From Pogostemon cablin (taxonomy: Eukaryota; Streptophyta; Magnoliopsida; Lamiales; Lamiaceae): a stretch of 64,000 bases of DNA. The notes under the pieces were generated by a model. It saw nothing but the letters and a program-made list of their open reading frames with translations, was not told the origin of the DNA and searched no databases. The stretch covers positions 25,340,279 through 25,404,278 of the forward strand of contig CM042983.1 of the NCBI GenBank assembly GCA_023678885.1, written 5' to 3'. Both the position numbers and the translations under genes were made by a program. This document shows, piece after piece, positions 1-10,758 of the stretch (position 1 is the stretch's first letter; the number at the start of each line of letters is the position of its first letter).

Positions 1-240
1 TCTTGAGCTTGAAGATTCGAAGATTTGAAGATCCTCGAGTGTTCTTGAGCTTGAAGATTCGAAGATTTGAAGATCCTCGAGTGTTCTTGAGCTTGAAGAT
101 TCGAAGATTTGAAGATCCTCGAAGGTCTTGAGCTTGAAGATTCGAAGATTTGAAGATCCTCGAAGGTCTTGAGCTTGAAGATTCGAAGATTTGAAGATCC
201 TCGAAGGTCTTGAGCTTGAAGATTCGAAGATCTTTGAGTG
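1..240. repeat. 42-bp tandem repeat, about 5.5 copies
   Basis: Units of 41-42 bp begin with TCTTGAGCTTGAAGATTCGA and start at 1, 43, 85, 126 and 167; a partial sixth runs to about 240. Units 1-2 end CTCGAGTGT, whereas units 3-5 end CTCGAAGG, so two sub-variants are grouped in order. The array continues beyond the window start. Confidence 0.9.
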
Positions 241-864
241 TTCTTGATCTCTTCAAGAGCGTCTTGTCTTCGGGTGCTTGAATGTCTTTGGAATGAGGAC
301 TGAAGGTCCTTATTTATAGGTAGAGAAAATAACCACTTGAGAGATATTTTCTCCTTCAAAAGATATGTTGGGCTTCTTCCTTTAATTAAGCCTGCTGGAC
401 TGGATACGGGCCTATTTAATTTAAATAAGCCTGCTGGATTTGATTTGGGCCTATTTAATTTAATTAGGCTTTTGACTTGGGCCTATTTAATTTAATTAGG
501 CTTTGACTTGGGCCTATTTAATTTAATTAGGCCTGCTGGATTTAACTTGCTGGATTTGTTGACTTAAATCAGGCCCACTTGCCTTGGATTAAACCCAATT
601 AATTTAAATTGAGCCCATCTGGCTTGAATTTGACCAATTTAATTTAACTTGAGCCCACCTGGCTTGAATTTGGCCAATTTAATTTAACTTGAGCCCACCT
701 GGCTTGAATTTGGGCTCAAATAATTATATTAATTATCAATTATTTATTTACTTATTTTAGGAACTATTTTATTTAAATTCCTTAATAAATAAATATTTAA
801 TCAATACTTAATATATCTTCCTCTGCATTTTATTTATTTAGGCAATAAATTTTAATTGCCTACA
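1..864 (-). mobile_element. LTR of a retrotransposon, cut by the window start
   Basis: Read on the minus strand, the segment starts with TGTAGGCAATT at about 864, as an LTR would. It passes through AT-rich DNA and short repeats of a TTTAATTTAATTAGG type (about 410-720), then has a TATA-like CTATAAATAAGG near 310-322. It ends in a 42-bp tandem array that would lie downstream of the promoter, in R/U5. The other LTR and the coding region lie outside the window, so a solo LTR is equally possible. The family was not identified. Confidence 0.5.
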
Positions 865-1179
865 CACGTATCTAACCTATTTATATAAATTTGTTTTCAT
901 TATAAGTAAACGAGATCAGAATCAAATGAAGTTTTTATATATATACAAGTATAAAATAATATAATACTCCATGTCTACTAATAAGTTATTCATTTTATCA
1001 TTTTAATTGTCTTTTTTTTATCCAGAACAAATATACATAAAAATACAAGGGATCATAATCAAATTAAGTTTATATCTAAATATAAAATAATATAATAATA
1101 TAGCTAATATAATTCTAATTTCACTATTTAAAAAATTTATATAAATTTGTGTTGATTATATTGTGTTATAATAATAGAT

Positions 1180-1660
1180 GTGATAGAAATAATTCTCTCT
1201 TAATTGAGATTCATTGTATTGATCATCGAATATAAAGATACAAAGAACGTAAAATATGGAAACAAGATAATTAGAAATCAAAAGATATGCTAAATATCTA
1301 CACCCTCTGATACCACGTGATAGAAATAATTCTCCCTGTATTGATCATCAAATATAAAGATAGTGCATAAAATATGGAAACAAAATAATTTTAAGAAATA
1401 AAAAATATGCTAAATATCCACACTTTCTGATATCATGTGATAGAAATAATTCTCCCTGATCATAGTAAAATATGAAAACAGGATAAAAACAAAATAATTA
1501 CAATAAAAATCAAAAGATATACTAAATATCTATGCTCTCTTATACCATGTGATAGAAATAATTCTCAGAGATTCATTGAATTGATCATCGTAAAATATGA
1601 AAACAAATAATAATTACAAAAAATCAAAAGATATGCTAAATATCTACTCTATATTTGTTA
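1180..1660. repeat. Four degenerate tandem units (about 112-137 bp) with PBS-like boundaries
   Basis: GTGATAGAAATAATTCTC recurs at about 1180, 1317, 1437 and 1549. Each unit ends in AAGATATGCTAAATATCTA followed by a CTCTGATACCA-like motif. On the minus strand that motif reads TGGTATCAGAG, the classical initiator-Met tRNA primer-binding site of plant LTR elements. The array may be tandem remnants of an LTR/PBS junction. No coding capacity is visible. Confidence 0.75.
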
Positions 1661-1849
1661 ACGTTGTAATCATTAAAATATATTACATTTTAATTATTAC
1701 CTCTCATATATTTTAAGACGATATAAGCATGGATTCATTCCTTGCTTCTATATAATCAAGTCATACCCTATGTTTCATTTATCACTCCATCAGTAACTTT
1801 GCAATCCAACACTTTGGTGTTCGAATCTGGCAGACGGAGAACGATAAGA

Positions 1850-1977
1850 AACGTGATAGCTGATATGATACTTCCCGTTGTGCTCCACGGACTTACATGC
1901 GGTTGATAGGGATGTCAGGTGGGTGGCTGTAAAGCGGTGGAGCACAACCGGAACGTGACATATTGGTCATCACGTTG
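1850..1977. other. Imperfect fold-back, arms of about 40 bp
   Basis: GTTGTGCTCCAC (1877-1888) pairs perfectly with GTGGAGCACAAC (1937-1948). Pairing continues outward with mismatches, through ATATG/CATAT-type segments, to AACGTGAT at about 1850 and ATCACGTT at about 1970. The loop is about 48 nt. The segment is more GC-rich than its surroundings. It could be a small fold-back transposon or a microRNA-like precursor, and nothing in the sequence decides between them. Confidence 0.5.
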
Positions 1978-3190
1978 CGGAAATGTTGTGTTTTTTCCCG
2001 TAGTGTGATTTATTGTAAAATGAGTTGATATCCGATGCACCCGGGACCCGGGTATATATATGTATAACTTTTTACACTCAATTTTTCATTAAAAAACTAA
2101 CAAAAAATTCATTAACAAATTACATACATTTTTACTCATAATTGTATATATTTTTGCTCATAATTGTACACATTTCCTGAGAGTAGGTGCACTTGTAAAA
2201 TAAGTCCTACAACTTTTAAATTGTGAAATTTATACTTTCACACAAGTGATTACTGAGCTAATCAATTAAAGATCAAACTGCTGTGATCCAAAAAAAAATC
2301 AGGCTTATTTTGAAACGATAGAAGTAATGGATTAAAATTAATAAAATAAAATATAGATATAATGGCTATTTTAAGGCATCATATATAATGGTTATAGAAT
2401 TAAGTATTTAATTATTTTATTTTATTTTTTTATTTTTGAAATGTAATGTCAAAATAATTATGAATCAGCCGAATACTTCACGATTGGGGCGATGAAGAGA
2501 GTGTGTGTTAAAATCTTGAAATAGCAAATAAGCGATCAGTCCAAGTAAGAGAATGGTTGAAAAGGTTAGAGAAAATATTAAAATTCGTCGTTAAAGTATT
2601 GACTAATTCCAATATTAATATTTGCGAATCTCAATTTTTGATCATTTCTATTTAAATTAGTCCTTATATTAGATTTAATCCAATTTTGTTTTTTTTTCAA
2701 ATTTTATTTAATCATTTATGTCAGAATTTGTCTAATTTTGGTTCAAATTTTTGAAAAACAAATTAATTTGATAAAAGAACTAAATTTGGACAAAATAGAA
2801 ATAAGTCGAACTGAAAAATATCAAAATAAAAAATAACTAAAATTAGAACCGATCATACTTAAAAATACAAATTTTGATAGAATTTATTATTGGTGACATA
2901 GTTGCTGACATGGCTTTCATATTTCAACTAAATAATTTATCTTGTATTCTAATCGTATTCTAAGAAAATAAGTTGAAAACATCGACAATGTCTTCCCATA
3001 GTTTTCTTGCGATAATTTTCTTAGAATTATCTAAAAATTGTTCGAGATCTAAATTATTAAATAATGAAACACATAATACTATTAAATTTAATTATTCAAC
3101 GGCTTAGATGGAGAGAGTACATCAACGTCCAATAAATCATAACACACGAAGCCAATTACATAATTTTTTTAATTAATAACTAAAAAGGAA
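1978..3190. other. AT-rich intergenic DNA, nothing recognised
   Basis: There is no ORF of note, no transposon domain and no clear repeat. The only local feature is a CCCGGGACCCGGG palindrome near 2041-2053. Confidence 0.5.
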
Positions 3191-3194
3191 ATCA

Positions 3195-3452
3195 TTAAGG
3201 GTGAGTATTTGGATTCATGCAAGAAGCAAGACAACCCATATTTCCATTTCCACAAGCTCTATAACAAATGAATGATTGCACGGGCCCGGATCCACTGCTA
3301 CGGCAGTCTCTGGCGCACGATATCGTTTTTTGGCCGCAACCAATCAGGCATTCGCCCATGTCTGACTGGGCCCCACCAATGTCCACGGTGCACGCCAACA
3401 CCAGCAACACCAGAACCAGGACTCGGCAAGCCATCCACGCTTTCATCTCCAT
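3195..3452 (-). CDS. Small secreted cysteine-rich peptide (85 aa)
   Basis: The 85-residue single-exon ORF has a strong signal peptide: a basic start, then a VLVLVLLVLACTV core, with likely cleavage near AQS (about residue 29). The mature part of about 57 residues has eight cysteines in two equal halves, each C-x3-C-x6-C-x3-C, separated by 12 residues. This spacing recalls helical-hairpin (alpha-hairpinin) peptides, which pair two C-x3-C motifs, and looks like an internal duplication. The start codon is the first after a TATA box about 55 bp upstream (minus-strand CTATAAAAGG). There is no recognisable neighbour gene or operon-like context. Plant peptides of this kind act in the apoplast in defence or signalling, but the actual function here is unknown. 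Confidence that it is a real gene is good; confidence in the family is low. Confidence 0.7.
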   Translation of the reverse strand: MEMKAWMACRVLVLVLLVLACTVDIGGAQSDMGECLIGCGQKTISCARDCRSSGSGPVQSFICYRACGNGNMGCLASCMNPNTHP

Positions 3453-3501
3453 CTCAATGTTTTTTATGTTGTTTTAAGTACATTAATTCTGTGATTCTGT
3501 A

Positions 3502-3516
3502 GTCCTTTTATAGTCT
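3502..3516 (-). promoter_or_regulatory. TATA box of the cysteine-rich peptide gene
   Basis: The minus strand reads GACTATAAAAGGACT here, about 55 bp before the ATG at 3452. That fits a start site near 3475 and a short 5' leader. Confidence 0.6.
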
Positions 3517-3729
3517 CAATTTTTTTAACTTTTAGTTCTTCTTTTTGTTGCTGCTTTAACAAATTTGTTGTTGTCTCTTTGTGATGTTGTCTATTTATAG
3601 TAAAACATTGTTTTGAGGTGATGTGGACTTGCTGTTAATATCAACACTATTTGCTGCCCTTTTTTCCTTCTCTACCTTTTGTAACAACTTGAAGATTGCA
3701 AGTTTATTAAGTTGAAGAAAATAATTTTA

Positions 3730-3900
3730 TTTGTTAATCAATACTCCATTCATTTAATAAAAAGTGATAATACTATTTAATAAATAATTTATTTATAATA
3801 TAAATAAAAAGTGATAACTAATTTAAAAGGTTTAAAGTGGTAATTAATTTTAAAGATGTGAAATGATCTCAAATGGAATCGATCTCAAGCAAGATTTACA
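3730..3900. repeat. Remnant of a GTGATAA-type MITE
   Basis: The words AAAAAGTGATAA, TAAATAATTTAT and GATAACTAATTTAAA match those in the elements at 57430-58060 and 60160-60440. This suggests a shared short AT-rich element. No terminal repeats could be fixed. Confidence 0.35.
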
Positions 3901-3952
3901 AAATCTTACTAAATCACTTTTAGTCCTTTTATTATTGCAATTCTGTAAGGTT

Positions 3953-4130
3953 CAAAATTGGTCCTGTAAGTATGACATTTTCCACTTTTAGTCCTTTTAT
4001 TATTGCAATTCTCATTTTTGGTCCTCCGGCGTCCATTTTTGGTCCTTTTAGTCCAAAATCAGTCCTTTTTCGCCGGAAGGTTATAAAGTTTGTCGGTAAA
4101 TTCTGCGTGTAATGCACGCGCTGTAAAAAT
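3953..4130 (+). repeat. Left TIR of the MULE, with partial duplication
   Basis: This is the inverse of 9850-10020. The 30-bp stretch at 3983-4012 (CACTTTTAGTCC...) is repeated at 3915-3944, just outside the TIR start. The left end therefore looks rearranged, or a second truncated TIR sits against it. Confidence 0.85.
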
Positions 4131-4703
4131 GTGTGGATTTGGCTTAGAGATGGGGTTTTGGTTGCGTGTATTTTTATTTAATATTTTTTTTGTAATGAAT
4201 AAGCTACCAAATGCCACGTAAGAACTAATACTAACTCATTTAATTAAAGATAGAGATTCCACCCAAATTGAGAAGAAACTTGAGTCAATTTGAGGAGCCA
4301 GAGAAAATAACCAAGGAGTGATGCGGAGGAATTATATGCAGAGTAGATTTCGCAACAAGAAATGAAGAGAAATAGCTAAATAGACAGATCTTGATTCACG
4401 GTAAGGAAGCCTAATTTTTAGCAACGAATTTAGGGTTTAAGGTTGGAACTTGTTAATTTTACATCGTAGTTGCTAACATACTACCTTTACAGATGATTTA
4501 GGTTGTGATTTTTAGAGCGTAGGTTTAATTATGGAGTTTTATGGTGTATTGATCTGGTGTTTTTGAAAAAATGTTAATTGTATGTCTAACGTTGCTCAAT
4601 TTTTTGTGCCTTTTTGTTTTGAAAGAAGTTTACGATGATTGATTTTGGGAATTGATTAGCAACCATATGAATTGAGTGTGTTTAGGGTTGAATCGGGTTC
4701 AAA

Positions 4704-5081
4704 ATGTCGCAAAAATCAGCTTCTTGGGTTGGACAACCAAGCAAACTAAGATATGAAGACAAGTGGTGTGGATTGTGTCGAAAGAAGCTGCAAATCAGAG
4801 TGTGTTCTTCTAGAAGTCAAAATCACCAGAAATTATTTTACTATTGTTTTGAGCATACGTTTGATTCTTGGTGTAATCCAATCAATGATAAAGAGTTTCA
4901 TGGAGAAGAGTATTCTAATGATGATAGTTATGATGTCAACAAAGTCTGCTCCAATGAAGAGAAAGTGATGAAGAATCTCAAGCAAATCAAGAAGTCATTG
5001 CATGAGCTATTGCATCTTATTGTAATAATTTTGATTATTGTAATAGTTGTTGTGTTTGTGTCAATCATAAGTCTATTTTAA
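4704..5081 (+). CDS. GRF-type zinc-finger protein with C-terminal membrane segment, MULE accessory gene (125 aa)
   Basis: The uninterrupted ORF has a cysteine cluster at residues about 22-57 (WCGLC, then KLFYYC, then SWC). This fits the GRF zinc-finger layout, in which paired cysteines precede an aromatic-rich F-Y-x-C segment. An acidic stretch follows (about 64-80), then a short charged helix (EEKVMKNLKQIKKSLHELL), then a strong membrane span (about 103-124, LIVIILIIVIVVVFVSIISL) at the extreme C-terminus, as in tail-anchored proteins. The gene lies between the left TIR and the 3' end of the convergent transposase, so the left TIR probably supplies its promoter. It has no stop or frameshift, unlike the transposase. 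Its role in transposition, if any, is unknown. A hairpin (AAGTTCATCA/TGATGAACTT) follows about 40 bp after the stop. Confidence 0.65.
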   Translation: MSQKSASWVGQPSKLRYEDKWCGLCRKKLQIRVCSSRSQNHQKLFYYCFEHTFDSWCNPINDKEFHGEEYSNDDSYDVNKVCSNEEKVMKNLKQIKKSLHELLHLIVIILIIVIVVVFVSIISLF

Positions 5082-5700
5082 GTGTTATGGTACTCTTTAA
5101 TATTGCTAATGCATTGTGAAGTTCATCATTTTGAATTGTGATGAACTTATGTTAAAGCTGAAATCTGAAATTATTATTGATTGAATTGGGAATGGCAGCA
5201 CTGATGTAATGTATAGTGGCATATTTATAAGAGGGAGCTGCAATTCTGGAAATATAATACCTGATGCACTTTCCATGAGATGTAATGTATTATGGGAATG
5301 TAATGTGCATGAAATGAGGAACTACTAATTGTTGTAAAGATATTAAAAATAACTTGTAATAAGCAACATCCACTGTACTTTAATAAACCTGCTAGCCATA
5401 AATGAAAATTACAAAAAATTCCAAAATCTGCTAGCCATAAATAAGTTTCATATCAATAATAACTTGGACAATCAATGTTGCCAAGACAAAAAATTACATT
5501 GAGTGTACTAAACAAAAGCTATAAAACATCACTCAAGTAAAACCCAAACTCCAAAAAGCATATTAGTTAAGTGGTGGCACACCACATGTTTACCACACGA
5601 TCACCTATTAACCAATGATTACAACGACCTAGATTCATGATCGTGACAAAACATTAAGCAAAATACGGCCATCCACATTAAGCAAAATACGACATAGTCT
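5082..5700. other. Interior spacer of the MULE between convergent genes
   Basis: This stretch holds the 3' regions of the GRF gene and of the transposase. A 10-bp-stem hairpin occurs at about 5118-5147. No further ORF is supported; small minus-strand ORFs near 5619-5831 overlap the last transposase exon in another frame. Confidence 0.5.
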
Positions 5701-8700
5701 CTACTTCCCACCATCACTGACACCACTACTCTGAGAAAGATCCATATACTTGTTTCCACCATCCACAAAGATTTTCTTATGTATTGAATCTTCAGGGCGT
5801 TGTATTGTGAACTGTGGCAATGTTGATCCACGCGATAGTAGTGGAGGACATCTCATATTAGGGCCAATGTGAAGTGGTGGCAGAGAATGGGTAATATGTT
5901 GTAAGGGTGCTAGAACTTGAGAACCAATTTGATGCATTTGTTGCCAAGGAGTTGGTCCAACAGCAACTGGAACAATAGGCATGCCCAATGTAGTTGCAGT
6001 GTTGACTTGGCTTAAAAGTTCTTCCCAATCCTCAGGATCCTCTTCATCTACTAATTGCCTAGTTGGTGGTCTAACAACAGGTGCGTGTTTATCAATCTGT
6101 AAATCACAACATCTAATGAAGCTCCAACTAATTCCAACATACTAAAGTATAAATAGTTTTATTGCTTATAAACACTTACCATTTTACCCTTTTCTTTCAA
6201 TCTATTAACCGATTTTCTTACAGAATGATTTCCTGGATTTTTGTTTGAAGCTCTTTTAGATGATTTGGCACCCTATATAATATAAACATTAAACAGTTGT
6301 GACCATATAGAATAATTAAAACATGTAATAAATAATTGAATTTTAGTTTAACTTACCTTATCTTGGTTACTTTCAGAGGGATAATTTACAGCAGCAACAC
6401 ATGCTCCTTTTTTAGACCTACCTCTCCTTACCTGCATTTGTTTCTTTCAAAATTAGTTGTGATAGTGAAAAAAAAAGCAAATGAAATAAGAAGTAGTGGA
6501 TATCACTTGTAGTTTAGAAGGTCTGTCCACTTGGCCAACATCAGAAGGTTCTTCTTCATGTCTTGCAACTTTGTGATGCCTTGCATTATGACCTTCACCT
6601 CCACAGACTCTGCAATTGACCTTTTTTCGTTGTCTTTTCATGTTCTGAGTAGATGTTTGCCCCTTTTTTTTGTATTCTGCTCACCAGGTTCACACCTTCT
6701 AGCTTTTTTGGGTCTTCAAGTTCTCTTTCCAAATTTAGGTGGCTTTGGTGGGATGAATAATGTTGGAGCCCACTCGCTAGTACCAGCAATAGGTAGTATT
6801 GCTGGCTCATATACCCTTTTATAGGTCTCAACCGTATAACAATCATCAATAAAGTCCTCGGCCTTCAAACTTTGATGTGCAATAGCAGAAATAGCATGAT
6901 TGCAAGGTATACCGCTCAATTGCCATACTCTGCAAGTGCAACTTCTCATCTCTAAATCCACTGCAAAGAGAGTACCAACCCCACAGTCGACATTATAATA
7001 CCTATTGTTTGATTTCATAGGGACACAATCACCAAGACCTTCCATATTTTTTAAAAGAATATCCTGAATTTTTGGAGGTAATCTTTTCTTCCACTTCTCT
7101 GCACCATCTCTACACTCTTGCATCCTTACCATCAACCACTGTCTTATCCATTCAAACATTGTGATGATAGGTTGATCCCTAGCATCTAAAATTGCAAAAT
7201 TGAAGCTCTCACAAACGTTATTCAACAACATGTCACACTTTGACACTTCACTGAAATGAGATTTTGACCATTGCTTGGGGTGTTTATTAGAAAACCAATC
7301 TGCAGCTTTATGGTCCATACCTCTTATAGCCTTCATCTCATTGTTAAAAACACGCACAGTAGTTGCTCTAGCAGCCCTCCAAAGTGCATTCTTGAATGCT
7401 AGACCCCCCCACTTTTTTTAAAGTTATTATGCATGTGCCTCACACAAAATCTGTGTTCAGCCTTAGGGAAAACCAGCACCATTGCTTGAATCAACCCCTT
7501 CTGCTTGTCACTCATAAATGTGTACCTTTCTGGATCTTGAATATTTAAGTCGTTTTTTAACAAGATCATGAACCATTCCCAAGTTTCTGCATTTTCACTA
7601 GACACAACAGCCCATGCAATTGGGTAGATTCTATTGCTTGGATCTACGCCTACAGCAGAAAGTAGAACACCCCCATGTGGTCCTTTAAGAAAACATCCAT
7701 CTAAGCCAATAAAGGGCCGACAACCTCTTTTAAATCCCCTCTTCACTGCATCAAAGCACACATAAAATCTACTGAATCTTTCTTCACCATCCCTCTTCTC
7801 AGTTAGCAACACAATAGTTGAGTTTAGGTTGGTGTTTCGCAACTCTTGAGCATAGTCCCACAACTTATTGTATTGGTCTTCAGGCAGTCCTTGAATAATT
7901 TCTAAAGCCCTCTTCTTTGCTCTATAAGCTTTTTGTTTAGAAATATCCACTTTCAGCGCTGTCGATGTGTCTTTTCTCCATCCTTTAACCTTTCTTTTTG
8001 AGTCATTGTGAAAGTTAAACACATATTTCTCTCCCAACCACCTTCCAGTAACATTTTTCACTTTAAACTGTGGTGGACAGGTATGAGTAGGGTTATATGT
8101 TCTAATCTGGAAAGTTTCTTCATTATCCCTCTTCAGTAGATGTATCTTCCAATCACATTCTTCATCTCTACATTTAGCATGCACTCTAATTCTGTCATTC
8201 TTCACAAACTTCAAAGATCTTTTAGTCATTATTGCATGAGATTGGACAGCCTTTTTAAAAAGATTCTTACTCTCAAACACCATACCGAATTCGAAAGATG
8301 GATTATAAACTAAATCCGGATTAAAACTCTTTAAGTCATCTGCTAATCCCTCTTCGTCTGATACTCTATACTCATCAAACCCATCACTAGCCCAAACCAC
8401 ATCCTCCTCTCCAGTGTCTTCATCACTAACATGCGCATCTTCAGCATTACCCTCAACAATAGCCATGGCATGTACGTAACCATCCCATATCATATCATCA
8501 TCTGATTCTTCATCCTCAAAATCATAATCACTATCCACAAACACATCATCATCTAATCTATCAACATCAAGATTTTGATCAGCACCTTCACCCTCTTGCA
8601 CACATTCACCTTTACCTTCTTGCCCATCTTCTCCACACCATTTTTTTATCTCTACACATAATTTCATCATAGATGTAGGAAGACATACTTTACCCCATTC

Positions 8701-9532
8701 AATAAGTGATTCATCATCACTCAACAATCTATAACCATTACCAAGATCTGCATAATATCTTTCAAATGAAGCAACTGTACCCATGTGTTCTAAGAACAAG
8801 TTCAGTGTTGCATAATTGCAATCAAGGTATACATTAAAGTAATCAAGTATAACCTTTTCTCCACCAATATAATTGTCATACTTAGTAGTAAATTTACCCC
8901 CGTGGCGCAAGATTAGTGTCATATCACCAGATTCAGGAGCTGCAACAAACACCAAGATAAAAAAACATCTTAGAAACTTCCTTAGAATATGAGTCATATG
9001 ACATTCAGTTTCTTATACAAGTCAACATAATTATCTATTTTATCTCACTAATCTCAAATACTAACACAACAATACAAACAAAAAGTAAAAAAAAAAACAA
9101 GTGGAATCATGTGGAATAGTATAATCACGTGTTAAGATTCTCAATGAAGGGCAGCTACAAACACAACCCCTTTTTAATTCAATTTGGAGACAGTTGTAAA
9201 ACAAAAAGTACATAAATTAAAGAACAAAGGGACCACAGTGGAGCATGAAGACAATAATAAATGGACAACTACACATATTTAATACATATGTAAAAACCCC
9301 GCTTCTATTCACCCACTCAATCCCTCAACACATTAGTGGAAAATAATACAAATAAAAACCCCACTTCGACTCTAGAGACAGAAATATTAGGCATAAGAGA
9401 CAGCACATCACCAAAATCTCACTTCATTCGAATGTAATCGGTGCATAAGAAGGGCTGGAAAGATTTCTTACGATATGGTGGGGGTAGCTCGTGCTCCTTG
9501 TTCTTTGGGCGAATAATGAACTGATCTGTCAT
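5701..9532 (-). pseudogene. MULE transposase, five exons, disabled
   Basis: Exon 1 (9472-9532) starts MTDQFIIRPKNKE and joins in frame to exon 2 (about 6507-8939) through GTAAG and TTGTTGCAG sites. Exon 2 has a PB1-like start (MTLILRHGGKF), an acidic linker, a Mutator-type DNA-binding region (KCRDEECDWKI...THTCPP), the MULE catalytic domain (GLDGCFLKG and SDKQKGLI carry the first two catalytic acids), a SWIM zinc finger (CTCRVWQLSGIPCNH), an AT-hook-like RPKKARR, and a CCHC-like knuckle (CRVCGGEGHN). Probable exons 3-5 are 6357-6431, 6180-6272 and 5701-6096. Lesions: the G7 run at about 7406-7412 is one base short for the family reading frame; TGA at 6713-6715 replaces a codon before RPKK; the A8 run near 6665-6672 is also shifted by one. 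The gene is otherwise complete, so inactivation is recent, or the homopolymer changes are sequencing errors. Confidence 0.85.
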
Positions 9533-9849
9533 TTCCAACCTCGTCTACAAACCTTGTGGTAAGAAATTTCAATTGACTTTTGGAGGGGATTCTTTAAGAT
9601 ATTAGATTCATCATCGTGTTCATCATCTCGTTCAAATGGGGGTTTTCAAATCCATTTTGGATGTTCCACTGATAAGTAAGGAAGTAATTAGGATTTTAGT
9701 AGAATCTCAATCTTCACGTTAATTCCTTAGCCTTCTCCAATTAAAAAATTACATTTTTACCTTTTAGTTTTCCCTCCACATGACATGGCATCTAATTTGG
9801 CATCTTATGTGTCAAAAGTTGATGATATGCAATGCCACATTCCAATTTT

Positions 9850-10032
9850 TAGAGCGCGTGCATTACACGCAGAATTTACCGACGAACTTTATAACCTTCC
9901 GGCGAAAAAGGACTGATTTTGGACTAAAAGGACCAAAAATGGACGCCGGAGGACCAAAAATGAGAATTGCAATAATAAAAGGACTAAAAGTGGAAAATGT
10001 CATACTTACAGGACCAATTTTGATATTTACCC
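9850..10032 (-). repeat. Right TIR of the MULE
   Basis: This is the inverse of the left TIR. It contains GCGCGTGCATTACACGCAG and alternating AGGACC/AGGACT words, and ends TTTACCC at 10032 before a TATATATA run. Confidence 0.85.
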
Positions 10033-10289
10033 TATATATATATATTCGGTTATATCAAGTGAACAGAAAAGTTGAGAAAGAATGTATCCTATCTAGTTGG
10101 TTATACCGCCGAGCGAACAAAATATAGCTATCCCCAGAGTACTCGTATGTGTAGCCTAATTATTAATAAATACATTATATAATATAATTATTGATAAATA
10201 CATAGTAATGTCTTCTTCTTTTTTTTTCAGCATTATCTTATTTACAACTATTAATATTCAACGTTAGTACTTAACATTAGTTTTATTGA

Positions 10290-10750
10290 ACACTAATGTG
10301 CACTAAATCAAATAATGGATGAGAGATTTAAGGAACAACTATTTCTTCAATTTAATCACGTATTTTTTATTTTTTCTCTTAACAATGCACACTAATGTAT
10401 ATTGTATTGAAATTTTAATTGCGTATTAATTGCCTATTTTTGTTTTTTCTTAACAATGCACCCTAATGTGAAATGCACAATAGTTTTGTTCTCTTCAGTT
10501 TGATCGAAAGACAATGGGTGAAAGATTTAAGGAACTATTTTTTTCAATTTAATCGTGTATTTTCTGTTTCTATCTTAATAAAGCACACTAATGTACATTA
10601 TACTAAAAATTTTAATCGCGTATTTTCTGTTTCTCTTTTAACAATGCACACTAATGTACATTATAATGAAATTTTAATCGCGTATTTTTGTTTCTCTCTT
10701 AACAATGCATACTAATGTACGAATGAATATGGATATTATTAACAATGCAT
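10290..10750. repeat. Minisatellite of about 65-75 bp, 5 or more degenerate units
   Basis: The words AACAATGCACACTAATGTAC and TTTTAATCGCGTATTTT alternate from about 10290 to 10750. The last units are the most alike. The gypsy element A inserted at the edge of this array: ACTAATGT at 10751-10758 is array sequence, and its last five bases form the element's TSD. Confidence 0.8.
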
Positions 10751-10758
10751 ACTAATGT

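Larger units (their letters stand above)
3943..10032. mobile_element. Mutator-like element (MULE) of about 6.1 kb with long TIRs
   Basis: Inverted repeats of about 180 bp bound the element: left about 3953-4130, right about 9850-10032. They match closely from CAAAATTGGTCCTGTAAG to GCACGCGCT. Between them lie a MULE transposase gene on the minus strand and a GRF zinc-finger gene on the plus strand. The right end finishes GGGTAAATATCAAAATTGG (read inward) next to an AT run. The left end is altered by a partial TIR duplication, so the usual 9-bp TSD cannot be confirmed. Antisense ORFs in the two TIRs (61 and 115 codons) are by-products of the inverted repeat. Confidence 0.9.

Noticed and set aside
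1..240. CRISPR-like array
   Set aside because: Units are contiguous tandem repeats with no unique spacers, in a plant LTR.
3932..4117. 61-codon minus ORF, and its near twin at 9780-10127, as a conserved protein
   Set aside because: They are the same TIR sequence read from both ends of the MULE; their similarity follows from the inverted repeat.
7399..7415. Programmed frameshift in the MULE transposase
   Set aside because: A further stop and a second shift downstream make ordinary mutation more likely than recoding.
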